64,000 nucleotides of DNA. Source: Sideroxydans sp. CL21. GTDB lineage: Bacteria > Pseudomonadota > Gammaproteobacteria > Burkholderiales > Gallionellaceae. Made by a program: the position numbers and the translations under genes. Where the stretch lies: NCBI RefSeq assembly GCF_902459525.1, contig NZ_LR699166.1, positions 2,988,501 through 3,052,500 of the forward strand. Reading direction: 5' to 3'. The notes beneath the pieces are model-generated. The model saw only the letters and a list, made by a program, of their open reading frames with translations, ran no database searches and was not told the origin of the DNA. Every line of letters starts with the position of its first letter. The first letter of the stretch is position 1. Below are positions 1 through 8,148 of the stretch, piece after piece.

Positions 1-1
1 T

Positions 2-811
2 CGGGGTCGGCAGCGTGCCGAGGAAGCCGCCGACCAGCATGGCGAACACCGGAACGAGATTCAGGAAGATCGCAGCGCGCGCTGCTCCCAAACGTGCGAT
101 ACCGACGCCCCAGAACAGATAGGCCAGTACTGTGCCGCCGACGACCATGACGGCCATCGCAATTGCAGCCTTGCCATCAAGCGGGCTCATGTGGGTTCCG
201 CTATCGAGCGCGGCAAGAACCAGCAAGATGGCGCCTGCCGCCATGACCCAGCTGGTGTGCACGATGGGTGAGCCTTGTGGCATGTAACGGCGAACGAGGA
301 CGTTATACATCGCCCAGGACAGATCGGCGACCAGCATCAACAGGTCGCCCTGTGCAAAACTCAGCGACTGCAGCTTGTGCATATCGCCCTGCGAAATGAC
401 CACCGCCACGCCGATCAGCGCCAGCGGCAGTGCGACCAGATGCCGGGTCGCCAGCCGCTCGCCCAGGAACGCCACTGCCAGCAAGGCGGTGAGCAAGGGA
501 TTGGTCGCCATGATCAGCGAGGCGCTGTTAGCCGAGGTGGTACGAAGCGCATAGAAGAAGAACAGGTTGAAGCCGCAGATACCGACCGCCCCCAGCAGCA
601 GATAGATCCCCGCATGCCGCTTCAGCGGCGCCAGGAGTTTCTCGCGGCGGGCTAGGGCGACGATGAACATCAGCGCGGCGCCCAGCACGAAGCGTACGGC
701 TGCCGCCCATAATGGGGGCAGATCGGCAAGAATCGGCCCGGCCAGTACAAAATTGGCTCCCCAGAAAAATGCTGAAGCCGTCACAAGCAGATAGACAGTA
801 GAGATTCTCAT
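2..811 (-). CDS. EamA/DMT-family transporter (3' end beyond window)
   Basis: The frame opens at ATG 811 (MRISTVYLLVTASAFFWG) and runs without a stop for 270 codons off the left edge, so the gene is partial. The residues form successive hydrophobic helices of the drug/metabolite transporter superfamily. The first EamA repeat ends near a SANSASLIMATNPLLTALLA stretch, and the helix with GERLATRHLVALPLALIGV is typical of the fourth helix of the repeat. A second repeat starts at about residue 140 (QGDLLMLVADLSWAMYNVL). It is probably an inner-membrane exporter of metabolites or amino acids; the substrate cannot be read from sequence. It is divergent from the LysR-type regulator at 910, a common arrangement when the regulator controls the exporter. 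Confidence 0.85.
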   Translation of the reverse strand, partial: MRISTVYLLVTASAFFWGANFVLAGPILADLPPLWAAAVRFVLGAALMFIVALARREKLLAPLKRHAGIYLLLGAVGICGFNLFFFYALRTTSANSASLIMATNPLLTALLAVAFLGERLATRHLVALPLALIGVAVVISQGDMHKLQSLSFAQGDLLMLVADLSWAMYNVLVRRYMPQGSPIVHTSWVMAAGAILLVLAALDSGTHMSPLDGKAAIAMAVMVVGGTVLAYLFWGVGIARLGAARAAIFLNLVPVFAMLVGGFLGTLPTP

Positions 812-909
812 GGTCGTTTCCAGTAAGATTGTTCGATGTGGCACGACTCTAATGGCAGCAATGGCCGGTCACAAGCTAGACTTTTTTGAAGGCCCGTTAA
901 GGAAAACTA

Positions 910-1815
910 ATGGCACGTCACCTTCCTCCGCTCAATGCCCTGCGATTCTTCGAGGTTGCCGCGCGGCACCGCTCGTTTGTCCGTGCGGCGGAAGAATTGC
1001 ATGTCACCCCGGCGGCGGTCAGCCAGCAGATCAAATTGCTCGAGGACCATCTCGGCGTCACCTTGTTCAAGCGCGGCAAGACGCTGGTCGTGAACGAGGC
1101 CGCTACCGATGCGCTGAATCTGGTTTCGGACGCGTTCGACCAGCTCGAGCGCGCGATGCTGAGGGTGCGTTCCGGCAGTATCGCCGGGCCGCTGACGGTG
1201 TCGGCACCGCCGGTGTTTGCCGCGCGTTGGCTGGTCCCGCGCCTGGGAGACTTTTACGCGCGCTACCCCGACGTGGAGATCCACCTGCTGGCCACCAAGC
1301 GCGTCGTGGATTTTTCGATGGAAGAAGTCGACATGGCGATCCGCTTCGGCAGCGACATGCATCCCGGACTGAGCGTGGAACGCCTGATGCCGGAGATGAT
1401 CGTTCCGGTGGCCGCACCCAGGTTGGCGAGATCCGTCAAAAAGCCGTCCGACCTGGCGTGCGCCAAACTCATCGAGGATGATTGGCATGTCATGCGCGGC
1501 GTTTTCCCGGAATGGGAAACATTGCTTGCCTCCCTCGGTGTTGCCGGCGCTCCGCTGAATATCCGGCGCTTCGGCGATACGGACCTGGCGCTTCAGGCTG
1601 CAGTCACGGGACTGGGCGTCACCCTGGCATGGCATAGCCTGGTGGCAGACGACATCAGGTCACGCAAGTTGGTGCAAATACTGGATCACAGCATCCCCAC
1701 CGATCTCAGCTTCCAGTTGGTGATGCCGAAAAACAAGATCATGTTGAACAAGGTGGCCGCATTCAGGTCGTGGTTGTTTGAACAGGCAGGCTTACAGGGG
1801 AAAACGGAAGAATGA
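910..1815 (+). CDS. LysR-type transcriptional regulator (GcvA-like)
   Basis: A 301-residue protein of normal LysR length. Residues 5-64 form the winged helix-turn-helix (LNALRFFEVAARHRSFVRAAEELHVTPAAVSQQIKLLE). From about residue 90 onward is the periplasmic-binding-protein-like effector domain (GPLTVSAPPVFAARWLVPRL), which resembles the GcvA/AmpR branch. The 98-bp divergent gap to the EamA exporter is the natural operator site. Its stop overlaps the start of the GMC oxidoreductase by 4 bp (ATGA), so the two are co-transcribed and probably functionally linked. The effector is unknown. ATG 910 was chosen because it begins the conserved N-terminus directly. Confidence 0.9.
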   Translation: MARHLPPLNALRFFEVAARHRSFVRAAEELHVTPAAVSQQIKLLEDHLGVTLFKRGKTLVVNEAATDALNLVSDAFDQLERAMLRVRSGSIAGPLTVSAPPVFAARWLVPRLGDFYARYPDVEIHLLATKRVVDFSMEEVDMAIRFGSDMHPGLSVERLMPEMIVPVAAPRLARSVKKPSDLACAKLIEDDWHVMRGVFPEWETLLASLGVAGAPLNIRRFGDTDLALQAAVTGLGVTLAWHSLVADDIRSRKLVQILDHSIPTDLSFQLVMPKNKIMLNKVAAFRSWLFEQAGLQGKTEE

Positions 1816-3428
1816 ATCAACGGCAATTCGATTACATCATCATCGGCGCGGGCAGTGCCGGTTGTCTATTGGCCAAACGGCTGACGGAGAATCCCGATAC
1901 CAGGGTCTTGCTGCTGGAGGCCGGCAAGCGGGACAACTATATCTGGATCCACGTTCCCGTCGGCTACCTGTACTGCATCGACAATCCGAGGACCGATTGG
2001 CGCTTCAGGACGACGGAAGAGCCCGGTCTGAATGGGCGGTCCCTGATCTATCCGAGAGGAAAGGTGCTGGGCGGTTCCTCTTCCATCAACGGCATGATCT
2101 ACATGCGCGGACAGGATGCCGATTACGAGCGCTGGGTTAACGAGACCGGCGATTCCGCCTGGTCATGGCCCGAGGCGCTCAAGCGCTACAAGAAGTTCGA
2201 GGATTATCACGGCGGCGATAACGAATGGCATCGCCAGGGTGGAGAATGGCGCGTCGAAAGACAGCGCCTGAAATGGGAGATACTGGAAGTCTTCCGGCAT
2301 GCCTCCAAAGAAGCGGGCATCCCGTTCTCGGACGACTTCAATCGCGGCGATAACTTCGGCGTGGGTTATTTCGATGTGAATCAGCGTTCCGGCTGGCGCC
2401 TGAACACGTCTCGCGCCTTTCTGAAAGAAGCCGCAAAGAGACCGAATCTGACGTTACGGACCGGCGCACTGGTCAAGCAGCTGAAGATCGATCCGGCAAC
2501 CAGGCGCTGTCTTGGCGTCGAATACATACAGGATGGCAGCGTCCATCTGGCAGAGGCCGGGAAAGAGGTGCTGCTGACCGCAGGTTCGATCGGCAGCGTG
2601 CAGATACTGGAACGATCGGGCATCGGCTCCGCGCAACGCCTGGATCGCTTGGGCATCCAGGTGCACAGCGATCTACCCGGTGTTGGCGAGAACCTGCAGG
2701 ACCATTTGCAGCTGCGGATGGTCTATCGTGTCAACGGCATCACCACCCTGAACACCAAGGCCAATTCCTTGTGGGGGAAAGCCATGATCGGGCTGGAGTA
2801 CCTGATGAAACGTTCCGGCCCCATGGCGATGGCACCGTCGCAATTGGGAGCGTTCGCCTTCACCTCACCCGACCAGGCACGGGCCAATGTGGAGTATCAC
2901 GTGCAGCCCTTGTCGCTGGAAAAATTTGGTGAACCGCTGCACAGCTTCAATGCCTTCACGGCCAGCGTCTGCAACCTGCGCCCCACCTCGCGCGGAAGCG
3001 TCCATATCACTTCAACCGATATCGATGCCGCCCCGGAGATCAAGCCCAATTATCTGTCCACCGAGGAGGACTGCCGGGTCGCTGCCGAGTCGCTGCGATT
3101 GACCAGGAGGATACTGGCCAGTCCCGCCTTCAAGCCGTATGCGCCGGAAGAATACAAACCCGGCAACCAGCATCAAACCGACCAGCAACTGGTCAAGGCG
3201 GCTGGGGATATCGGCACCACGATCTTTCATCCCGTCGGCACCTGCAAGATGGGACGCACCGATGACCCGACGTCCGTGCTGGATTCCGAACTCCGCGTGA
3301 AGGGAATCGGTGGCTTGCGCGTCGTCGATGCCTCTGCGATGCCCTATATCACCTCGGGCAATACCGCGGCGCCCACGATGATGATCGCCGAGCGGGTAGC
3401 TGAACTGTTGAATGGTGATTTGCAGTAA
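1812..3428 (+). CDS. GMC-family FAD-dependent oxidoreductase (choline/alcohol dehydrogenase-like)
   Basis: 538 residues, the usual length for BetA/AlkJ-type flavoenzymes. The N-terminus carries the Rossmann dinucleotide motif GAGSAGC at residues 12-18. GMC signature 1 is around residue 80 (GGSSSINGMIYMRG). Signature 2 is near residue 255 (GSIGSVQILERSGIG). The C-terminal active-site region has HPVGTCKMG and ends GNTAAPTMMIAERVAELL. The enzyme should oxidise a primary alcohol to the aldehyde with transfer of electrons to FAD and then to the respiratory chain or oxygen; the substrate is not evident. It is translationally coupled to the upstream LysR gene. BetA is possible, but no betB or choline transporter lies nearby, so a specific symbol is not given. 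Confidence 0.88.
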   Translation: MNQRQFDYIIIGAGSAGCLLAKRLTENPDTRVLLLEAGKRDNYIWIHVPVGYLYCIDNPRTDWRFRTTEEPGLNGRSLIYPRGKVLGGSSSINGMIYMRGQDADYERWVNETGDSAWSWPEALKRYKKFEDYHGGDNEWHRQGGEWRVERQRLKWEILEVFRHASKEAGIPFSDDFNRGDNFGVGYFDVNQRSGWRLNTSRAFLKEAAKRPNLTLRTGALVKQLKIDPATRRCLGVEYIQDGSVHLAEAGKEVLLTAGSIGSVQILERSGIGSAQRLDRLGIQVHSDLPGVGENLQDHLQLRMVYRVNGITTLNTKANSLWGKAMIGLEYLMKRSGPMAMAPSQLGAFAFTSPDQARANVEYHVQPLSLEKFGEPLHSFNAFTASVCNLRPTSRGSVHITSTDIDAAPEIKPNYLSTEEDCRVAAESLRLTRRILASPAFKPYAPEEYKPGNQHQTDQQLVKAAGDIGTTIFHPVGTCKMGRTDDPTSVLDSELRVKGIGGLRVVDASAMPYITSGNTAAPTMMIAERVAELLNGDLQ

Positions 3429-3555
3429 GCAGCAGCGGGACATCTAGGAATAGTTATTGCGGAAACCAACAGTAGTCCGATTTGGCTTGTACTGCGCGCG
3501 GTGAACGCTGTGATCGCTTTGTTATCGAGCGCGCTTTTGGTTACTGCAGTCTGAA

Positions 3556-3855
3556 GTGGTGGAAATCCTGTTTGAGCCGGAACTGCTTGAGCATGAGACC
3601 CAGCTACTCCCAAAATCTTTTGATGCCGAATGCAAAGCACGCATAGTGGCGCTTGGCTGTTTTGATTCCTTGGTGGCAGCAGTATTGCGGGTGGCGATTT
3701 CAGAAGAAATTGCTTCGCCTGAATTGAGTGAAACTGCACTGAGTCTCTACTATGAACTCCAACCCCTGCTCAGGGAGAGGTTGGGATTCGCACCGTTTTA
3801 TCCGGCACTGTTTTCCTCGATAGACAAGAGGCGTAAGCGTTGGGTCTATCTGTAG
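3556..3855 (+). CDS. Hypothetical small protein
   Basis: A 99-codon frame beginning with two consecutive GTG codons; no ATG start is available. The product is acidic to neutral and probably helical (ELLEHETQLLPKSFDAECK) and ends in a basic RRKRW. No family was recognised. No convincing ribosome-binding site is visible, and it sits at the left end of an AT-richer accessory stretch, so it may be a gene fragment. Kept because it is the only substantial open frame in the 3429-4173 gap. Confidence 0.35.
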   Translation: MVEILFEPELLEHETQLLPKSFDAECKARIVALGCFDSLVAAVLRVAISEEIASPELSETALSLYYELQPLLRERLGFAPFYPALFSSIDKRRKRWVYL

Positions 3856-4173
3856 CCAAACCAGAGAATGGACGTGATTGTTTTTTGGCCAGGTGTTCAG
3901 GCTTATACTGAAAGCCATGCAACTGTTGGCGACATCAATACTCTTGTCGACGACGGTTCGACTACGCAGTCAGAGCATTGGCGAAACTCTTGAGAAGCCG
4001 CTTCTGTCCATACGCCGTCAGCGTACCGCTCTGTCATGCTTTCATTGGTACCTGCCATGTGTGGCTATCTCGTTTGATAGTGCATAGGCCACTATCTAGA
4101 CCGAATGGCATATTGACACTCTTCTTGGCTAGATTACTGTCGCGCACATTGTTCACGTCACAGGGAGTGCAGA
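3856..4173. other. Gene-free interval before the secreted-protein pair
   Basis: About 318 bp with only short overlapping frames (the longest is 77 codons and runs into the next gene), none with recognisable content. It holds a perfect 7-bp inverted repeat, GATAGTG at 4076-4082 and CACTATC at 4090-4096, without a following T-run. It may contain the promoter for the 4174 gene, but no convincing -35/-10 pair was found. Confidence 0.4.
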
Positions 4174-5508
4174 ATGAATATGTGGAGGCAGAAACATGGA
4201 ATTTCCAATGAATTTCTATTCTCTGATCTTAAAGAGATTGCTCGATTTACGAAAACTCTTGCCCTGTATTTTTTTATCATTATGAGCGGAGGGATGTCAG
4301 TAATCGGCACTGTTAGTGCAACTACAGTCACTCAGCCACAATACCCAACTAATCTCTACTATTGTTACAATTTGGGGGAGAATACTTGTACTGACATGTC
4401 TCCCTCTCAAACAGAAACTGCTTCCTTGTCCGCTTTTGCTGCTTGGTGTCTTAATAATAACGTGACTGGACCTGATCCTTCCTCTCACACGGGGCAAATA
4501 GTTACTCTAGGGACTATGCTTTTTCAAAGTATCCCTTCAGTTGGTAAAGGTGCTTACGTTTGTATGGAAAGGATGGATTACGAAAACGGCTGGTTATGGA
4601 GTGCATATTATGCATTGCCTATTGGTAATCTTGTTTGTCCAAGTAATACTGTTTTGGACCCCACTGGCAATTTTTGTGTAACGCAGCAAAACCTTACCAT
4701 CACCCTCTCAGGCAGTAGCGAAGTCGAGCCATCCAATGGCTCAACGATCAACACCCTGCCGTTCATCGCCACCGTTATTGATCAAAATACCGGTCAACCG
4801 ACTACAAACCCAGTCAACGTGCACATCAGCCTCAAAGTTGATCCAACCAGTGGCGGACACGACCACGGCGACAGCACACGACCCAGAGGCGGTATTGCTG
4901 AAGTGCAGACTTGCACTTCGGATGCAGAATGCTGGTCGAATTCAACAGCCAACGGTGCGGTGGTGTTTAACTTCAACCCGACGGATGCATCCGGTACGCA
5001 TACCATCACGGCTACTTGCGATGGATGCAGTAATACTGCAACGGCGAATGTGGATGTGAAGGTTGATGGACTTTGGCCGATACCGGACTCTGGATATTAT
5101 GCGTTAACTGAAGACGGTAGTTCTAAAGTCATCGGTAGTACGACAGATCATGTCTATAACCATTACCTGACCACTGCAGCATCAATGAAACTTTGGCGAT
5201 TAGCCGCTGATTTTTATAATTATCAGATACAGAATGGCGTGAAGACTCCAATACTGCTGCATTTAAACGATGGCAGTCTGAAATGGGGTGGTATTTTTGA
5301 TCTTGATACGGATTGGGATGAGCCACATGCAGAACATAGACGCGGTATTGTCATTGATGTGCGCGCGAATTCTAATCCAGGAGCCATTCCAGCAGCAGAT
5401 TATGCTGCTTTCAAACAAATGGCAAAACAGTTAAAAGTGGACCCTTATTTTGAAGGGGATTCTACAGGTCAACATTTCCACTTACGCTTGCTAAATAAAA
5501 GGGGATGA
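4174..5508 (+). CDS. Secreted protein with Ig-like domain and LAS-type (M15/M74-like) metallopeptidase signature
   Basis: 444 residues. A hydrophobic segment at about 28-49 ending VSA-TT looks like a signal sequence with a long N-region. Residues 51-172 carry six Cys (64, 72, 92, 130, 155, 168), suggesting disulfides outside the cytoplasm. Residues 173-298 read as a bacterial Ig-like module (LPFIATVIDQNTGQ...VNVHISLKVD...GTHTITATC). The C-terminus has H388-RRGIVI-D395 and H434-F-H436, that is HxxGxxxD plus HxH, the zinc-ligand pattern of LAS peptidases (VanX, MepA, D-Ala-D-Ala carboxypeptidases). The peptidase call rests on motif spacing alone. ATG 4174 follows GGGAG at a good distance. It overlaps the next gene by 4 bp. 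Codon use is AT-richer than its neighbours, consistent with acquisition. Confidence 0.6.
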   Translation: MNMWRQKHGISNEFLFSDLKEIARFTKTLALYFFIIMSGGMSVIGTVSATTVTQPQYPTNLYYCYNLGENTCTDMSPSQTETASLSAFAAWCLNNNVTGPDPSSHTGQIVTLGTMLFQSIPSVGKGAYVCMERMDYENGWLWSAYYALPIGNLVCPSNTVLDPTGNFCVTQQNLTITLSGSSEVEPSNGSTINTLPFIATVIDQNTGQPTTNPVNVHISLKVDPTSGGHDHGDSTRPRGGIAEVQTCTSDAECWSNSTANGAVVFNFNPTDASGTHTITATCDGCSNTATANVDVKVDGLWPIPDSGYYALTEDGSSKVIGSTTDHVYNHYLTTAASMKLWRLAADFYNYQIQNGVKTPILLHLNDGSLKWGGIFDLDTDWDEPHAEHRRGIVIDVRANSNPGAIPAADYAAFKQMAKQLKVDPYFEGDSTGQHFHLRLLNKRG

Positions 5509-6608
5509 AAATGCGTTCATTATTTTGTGTAGTTTGTGCATTCATGGTTTCTTCAATTTTTGCTTTGCAAGCTTCTGGGGCTACTGGTGAAAGTATTGTT
5601 CTTGATCCCAATACAGGGGATTATAAAATTACTTACCTTGGAACAGGGAGTCTCGGAAACAAGAAAGTCAAACCATTGCGTACAACAACATTTGTCCCTG
5701 CCACGAAAATAAATCCAGTCATTGGGTCTACTTTCATACTGCGAGAAGATAATGTTGTTTATTCCTATCGTGTGAGAAATGGCTCTACCAGCCGACAATC
5801 TTTGGCTTCATTCTTATTTGATCCTGTAAGCGATATTGTTTCAGCAGTACCTTTGCCTAAACGCAATGAGGATGTCGATATTAATACAATTGCGCAGATT
5901 GACGATATTGGAAAAAATTCCCTTACTACACCCCATGGCTGGTATGGGAGTGTCACAACAAGTGATGCAGTTGGATTGCGCATTGGCTGGATGTTTGCAT
6001 CTTTGAATTCGCCTAATGCGGGGTTAATTGCAGGTTCAACACAAAACGGATTTGGGTATTCAAGTAAAAATATTCCGGGAATTGTAATGGCACAATTTAG
6101 CGGACATTCTCCAATACTTGGTTTTGTTGATGAGGGACCAAGTGGAGAAATCGCAAACCAACTGGAAAATCTAACGCAAAATGATTTTGTGACTCGATAC
6201 GCAGCTGTTCCCACTATCGCTGCTCCGATACCCTTCGATGCTGCAGTTCTTCTCGATAGTATCCATACGCAAATGCTCACTTGGACTGGCATGCAATTAC
6301 TTGATCCTGCTTTTGCCTCCCAGTTGGATCGTTACATAGTTGCCGCAGCCAATGCCTATCGCAGCAACCAACCTAAAGTCGGAAAAGAAGATATTGAATC
6401 TGTGCGCAAGCTGTTGGAACACGAACACAACTACTTGGACCACGATGAAGAAGATCACGAAGATACAGCCGAACACAAAGCGGCTACACGTTTAACCATC
6501 GACCGCCTAGCAGCACGGGTTTTGGACTTCGATTTGAGGTATGTACTCAAGCGAATGGAGCATGAACACGAATATGAAGTGGGTGATAGAGGGAAAGAGC
6601 GGAATTAA
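5505..6608 (+). CDS. Exported protein of unknown function, coupled to the 4174 gene
   Basis: 367 residues. Residues 1-26 form a clear signal peptide (MKMRSLFCVVCAFMVSSIF followed by ALQASGA). The middle is beta-rich without a recognised family (YKITYLGTGSLGNKK; VVYSYRVRNGSTSRQ). The C-terminal 65 residues are highly charged and His/Glu/Asp-rich (EHEHNYLDHDEEDHED; RMEHEHEYEVGDRGKE), which could bind metal. Its ATG overlaps the stop of the putative peptidase gene (ATGA), so the two are translated together and probably act together in the periplasm or outside. No function is assigned. Confidence 0.6.
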   Translation: MKMRSLFCVVCAFMVSSIFALQASGATGESIVLDPNTGDYKITYLGTGSLGNKKVKPLRTTTFVPATKINPVIGSTFILREDNVVYSYRVRNGSTSRQSLASFLFDPVSDIVSAVPLPKRNEDVDINTIAQIDDIGKNSLTTPHGWYGSVTTSDAVGLRIGWMFASLNSPNAGLIAGSTQNGFGYSSKNIPGIVMAQFSGHSPILGFVDEGPSGEIANQLENLTQNDFVTRYAAVPTIAAPIPFDAAVLLDSIHTQMLTWTGMQLLDPAFASQLDRYIVAAANAYRSNQPKVGKEDIESVRKLLEHEHNYLDHDEEDHEDTAEHKAATRLTIDRLAARVLDFDLRYVLKRMEHEHEYEVGDRGKERN

Positions 6609-6661
6609 TCCCTGATTGCACTTTGGGCGGCGGGCATCAATCTTTGCTTTAGTGCGTACAG

Positions 6662-6915
6662 TTGCTCGTCCGCCGAGATTCTGTCACTTCAACACAAAAA
6701 CAGGAAAATGAACTGCCGAGAAGCCTTACCTTCCCCCTCTCAGACGGCAGCGAAGTCGGGCCATCCATTTGCTCGACGATCAACACCCTGCCATTCATCG
6801 CCACCGTTATTGACCAGAATACCGGACAAACAAGCACAAATCCGGTCACGGTGTACATCAGTCTCAAAGTTGATCTTACCAGCGTGCACGACCACGGCGG
6901 CGGCACATCAGGATG
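6662..6915 (+). pseudogene. Decayed duplicate of the Ig-like domain of the 4174 gene
   Basis: From about 6724 to 6912 the sequence closely matches 4692-4872 at both DNA and protein level (shared STINTLPFIATVIDQNTGQ, NPV, ISLKVD, HDHG). The copy has no signal peptide, no N-terminal Cys domain and no peptidase domain. The surrounding 120-codon frame runs on antisense into the thermonuclease gene. It is therefore best read as a remnant of a second, lost paralogue, or as a duplicated fragment. The similarity ends about 8 bp before the stop of the convergent thermonuclease gene. Confidence 0.7.
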
Positions 6916-6919
6916 CCCA

Positions 6920-7648
6920 CTATCTGCTTTCCGCACACAGACTCTCGCAAGGGATGCCGTTGTGATTTCCGTCCAGTGTCTTCACACCGCAACGCGTGAA
7001 GTAGAAGTTCGCCTCGTCGCATGAGCTCATTTGCGAACAGCGCCGCTTCTTGCCGCATTCCAGGTCGTACAACATCACGGGAGTCGCCTGATGGAAGATG
7101 CTGCCCTGCCGGGCTGGCAGGACAGGTCTGACAGAGGGGTGCTGCTTGCGCCACTGCCAGGGCGGCTGCGGGCTGTTCCGCGACCAGAGCCCGCGCCGCT
7201 CATGTTGAGCCTCGCTCTGCAAGCCGATGTAGGTTTTATCGGTGTGATAGTGCGAATACTCCCACGCCATGCCGCGTCGCACCTGCTCCTGGTTGACGTT
7301 GCGTCCTTCCACCGAGATGAAACCGACAGTGCGCCCGTATTGATCGACGGCCCGGCTGTCGATCTGCACCTGTTTCTTCCCCACCATTTCCAGCAGAGAA
7401 TCGCGCGATTGCTTGCCGAAAGGCTGGTCTTTTTCCGGTGCATCGATATCGGCCAGGCGTATCCTGATTTTTTGGCCGTCGCGCAACCCCCGCAAGGGGG
7501 ACGCCGGTGGGGACCCGGCAGCTTCGCCGCCACCCTCCCGCAGGACCATCACAGTATCGCCATCCATCACGACGATCACCCTGGCGCTGAAAGTCTCTGC
7601 CTGTGCGCCCAGCGCAAGGCAGCAACACAGCGCGATGAGCGCTTTCAT
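6920..7648 (-). CDS. Secreted thermonuclease-family (SNase-like) protein with C-terminal excalibur-type motif
   Basis: 242 residues from ATG 7648, which overlaps the pgpA stop as ATGA and begins a clean signal peptide (MKALIALCCCLALGAQA). The staphylococcal-nuclease fold carries DGDTVMVL, RIRLADIDAPEKDQPFG and DQYGRTVGFI, including the expected catalytic Asp, Glu and Arg. The C-terminus, Cys-rich with DGNHNGIPCE, matches an excalibur-type calcium-binding motif. Residues 38-56 are an extra Gly/Pro-rich segment between VMVLR and DGQKIRIRL, exactly 57 bp long and made of palindromic DNA; family members normally run straight through here. The protein probably degrades nucleic acid outside the cytoplasm. 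Confidence 0.85.
   Translation of the reverse strand: MKALIALCCCLALGAQAETFSARVIVVMDGDTVMVLREGGGEAAGSPPASPLRGLRDGQKIRIRLADIDAPEKDQPFGKQSRDSLLEMVGKKQVQIDSRAVDQYGRTVGFISVEGRNVNQEQVRRGMAWEYSHYHTDKTYIGLQSEAQHERRGLWSRNSPQPPWQWRKQHPSVRPVLPARQGSIFHQATPVMLYDLECGKKRRCSQMSSCDEANFYFTRCGVKTLDGNHNGIPCESLCAESR
7481..7537. repeat. In-frame palindromic insertion inside the thermonuclease gene
   Basis: A 57-bp (19-codon) segment interrupts the SNase fold. It contains two adjacent small hairpins, CCCCC-GCAA-GGGGG and GCCGG-TGGGGAC-CCGGC. TGCG occurs at both edges in the coding sense. Removing it restores a normal VLRDGQK junction. It is less similar to the hisH and fliI elements than those are to each other, so membership of the same family is tentative. 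Confidence 0.55.
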
Positions 7649-8148
7649 ATAAAACTCTTGATCGCCGCCAGACACAGCAGGGTGTATCCCGCCGCAAGGA
7701 TGTCGTCGAACATCACGCCCAGGCCGCCGTGCCAGGTCTGGTCAAAATGACGGATGGGCTGCGGTTTGACGATATCGAAGAACCGGAACAACAGGAACGC
7801 GAGCAACTGCCAGGCCAAGCCCTCCGGCGTAAAGAAGAGTACCAGCACGAACGCGACGATCTCATCCCACACGATGCCGCCGTAGTCTGACACGCCCAGC
7901 GCCTTGCCCGTCTTGTCGCACACCCACACACCGAAGGCGAAAGCCCAGATCAGCACCAGTATGAACAACGCGTCGGTCAGGCGCGGCGCAAGATACCAAT
8001 ACATGGGGAAGGCGATCAGCGTGCCTGCCGTGCCGGGCGCGCGCGGAGAAAGACCCGCGCCGAAACCGAAGGAAAGAAAATGCGCCGGATGGCTGAACAG
8101 GAAGCGCCAGTCCGGCTGGAATTTCAGTTGGTCATGCGAAGTGGTCAT
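7645..8148 (-). CDS. pgpA: Phosphatidylglycerophosphatase A
   Basis: 167 residues, normal PgpA size. It carries the conserved GFGAGLSPRAPGTAGTLIA segment near the N-terminus and several hydrophobic helices. The DKTGKALGVSDYGGIVWDEI region includes the conserved Asp/Glu residues of the family, and RFFDIVKPQPIRHFD follows. It dephosphorylates phosphatidylglycerol phosphate in the inner membrane during phospholipid synthesis. The thiL-pgpA order, with a 17-bp overlap here, is widespread in proteobacteria. Confidence 0.94.
   Translation of the reverse strand: MTTSHDQLKFQPDWRFLFSHPAHFLSFGFGAGLSPRAPGTAGTLIAFPMYWYLAPRLTDALFILVLIWAFAFGVWVCDKTGKALGVSDYGGIVWDEIVAFVLVLFFTPEGLAWQLLAFLLFRFFDIVKPQPIRHFDQTWHGGLGVMFDDILAAGYTLLCLAAIKSFI

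Noticed and set aside
3978-4211. 77-codon plus-strand frame before the secreted-protein gene
   Set aside because: Overlaps the start of the 4174 gene in another frame and shows no conserved feature or ribosome-binding site.
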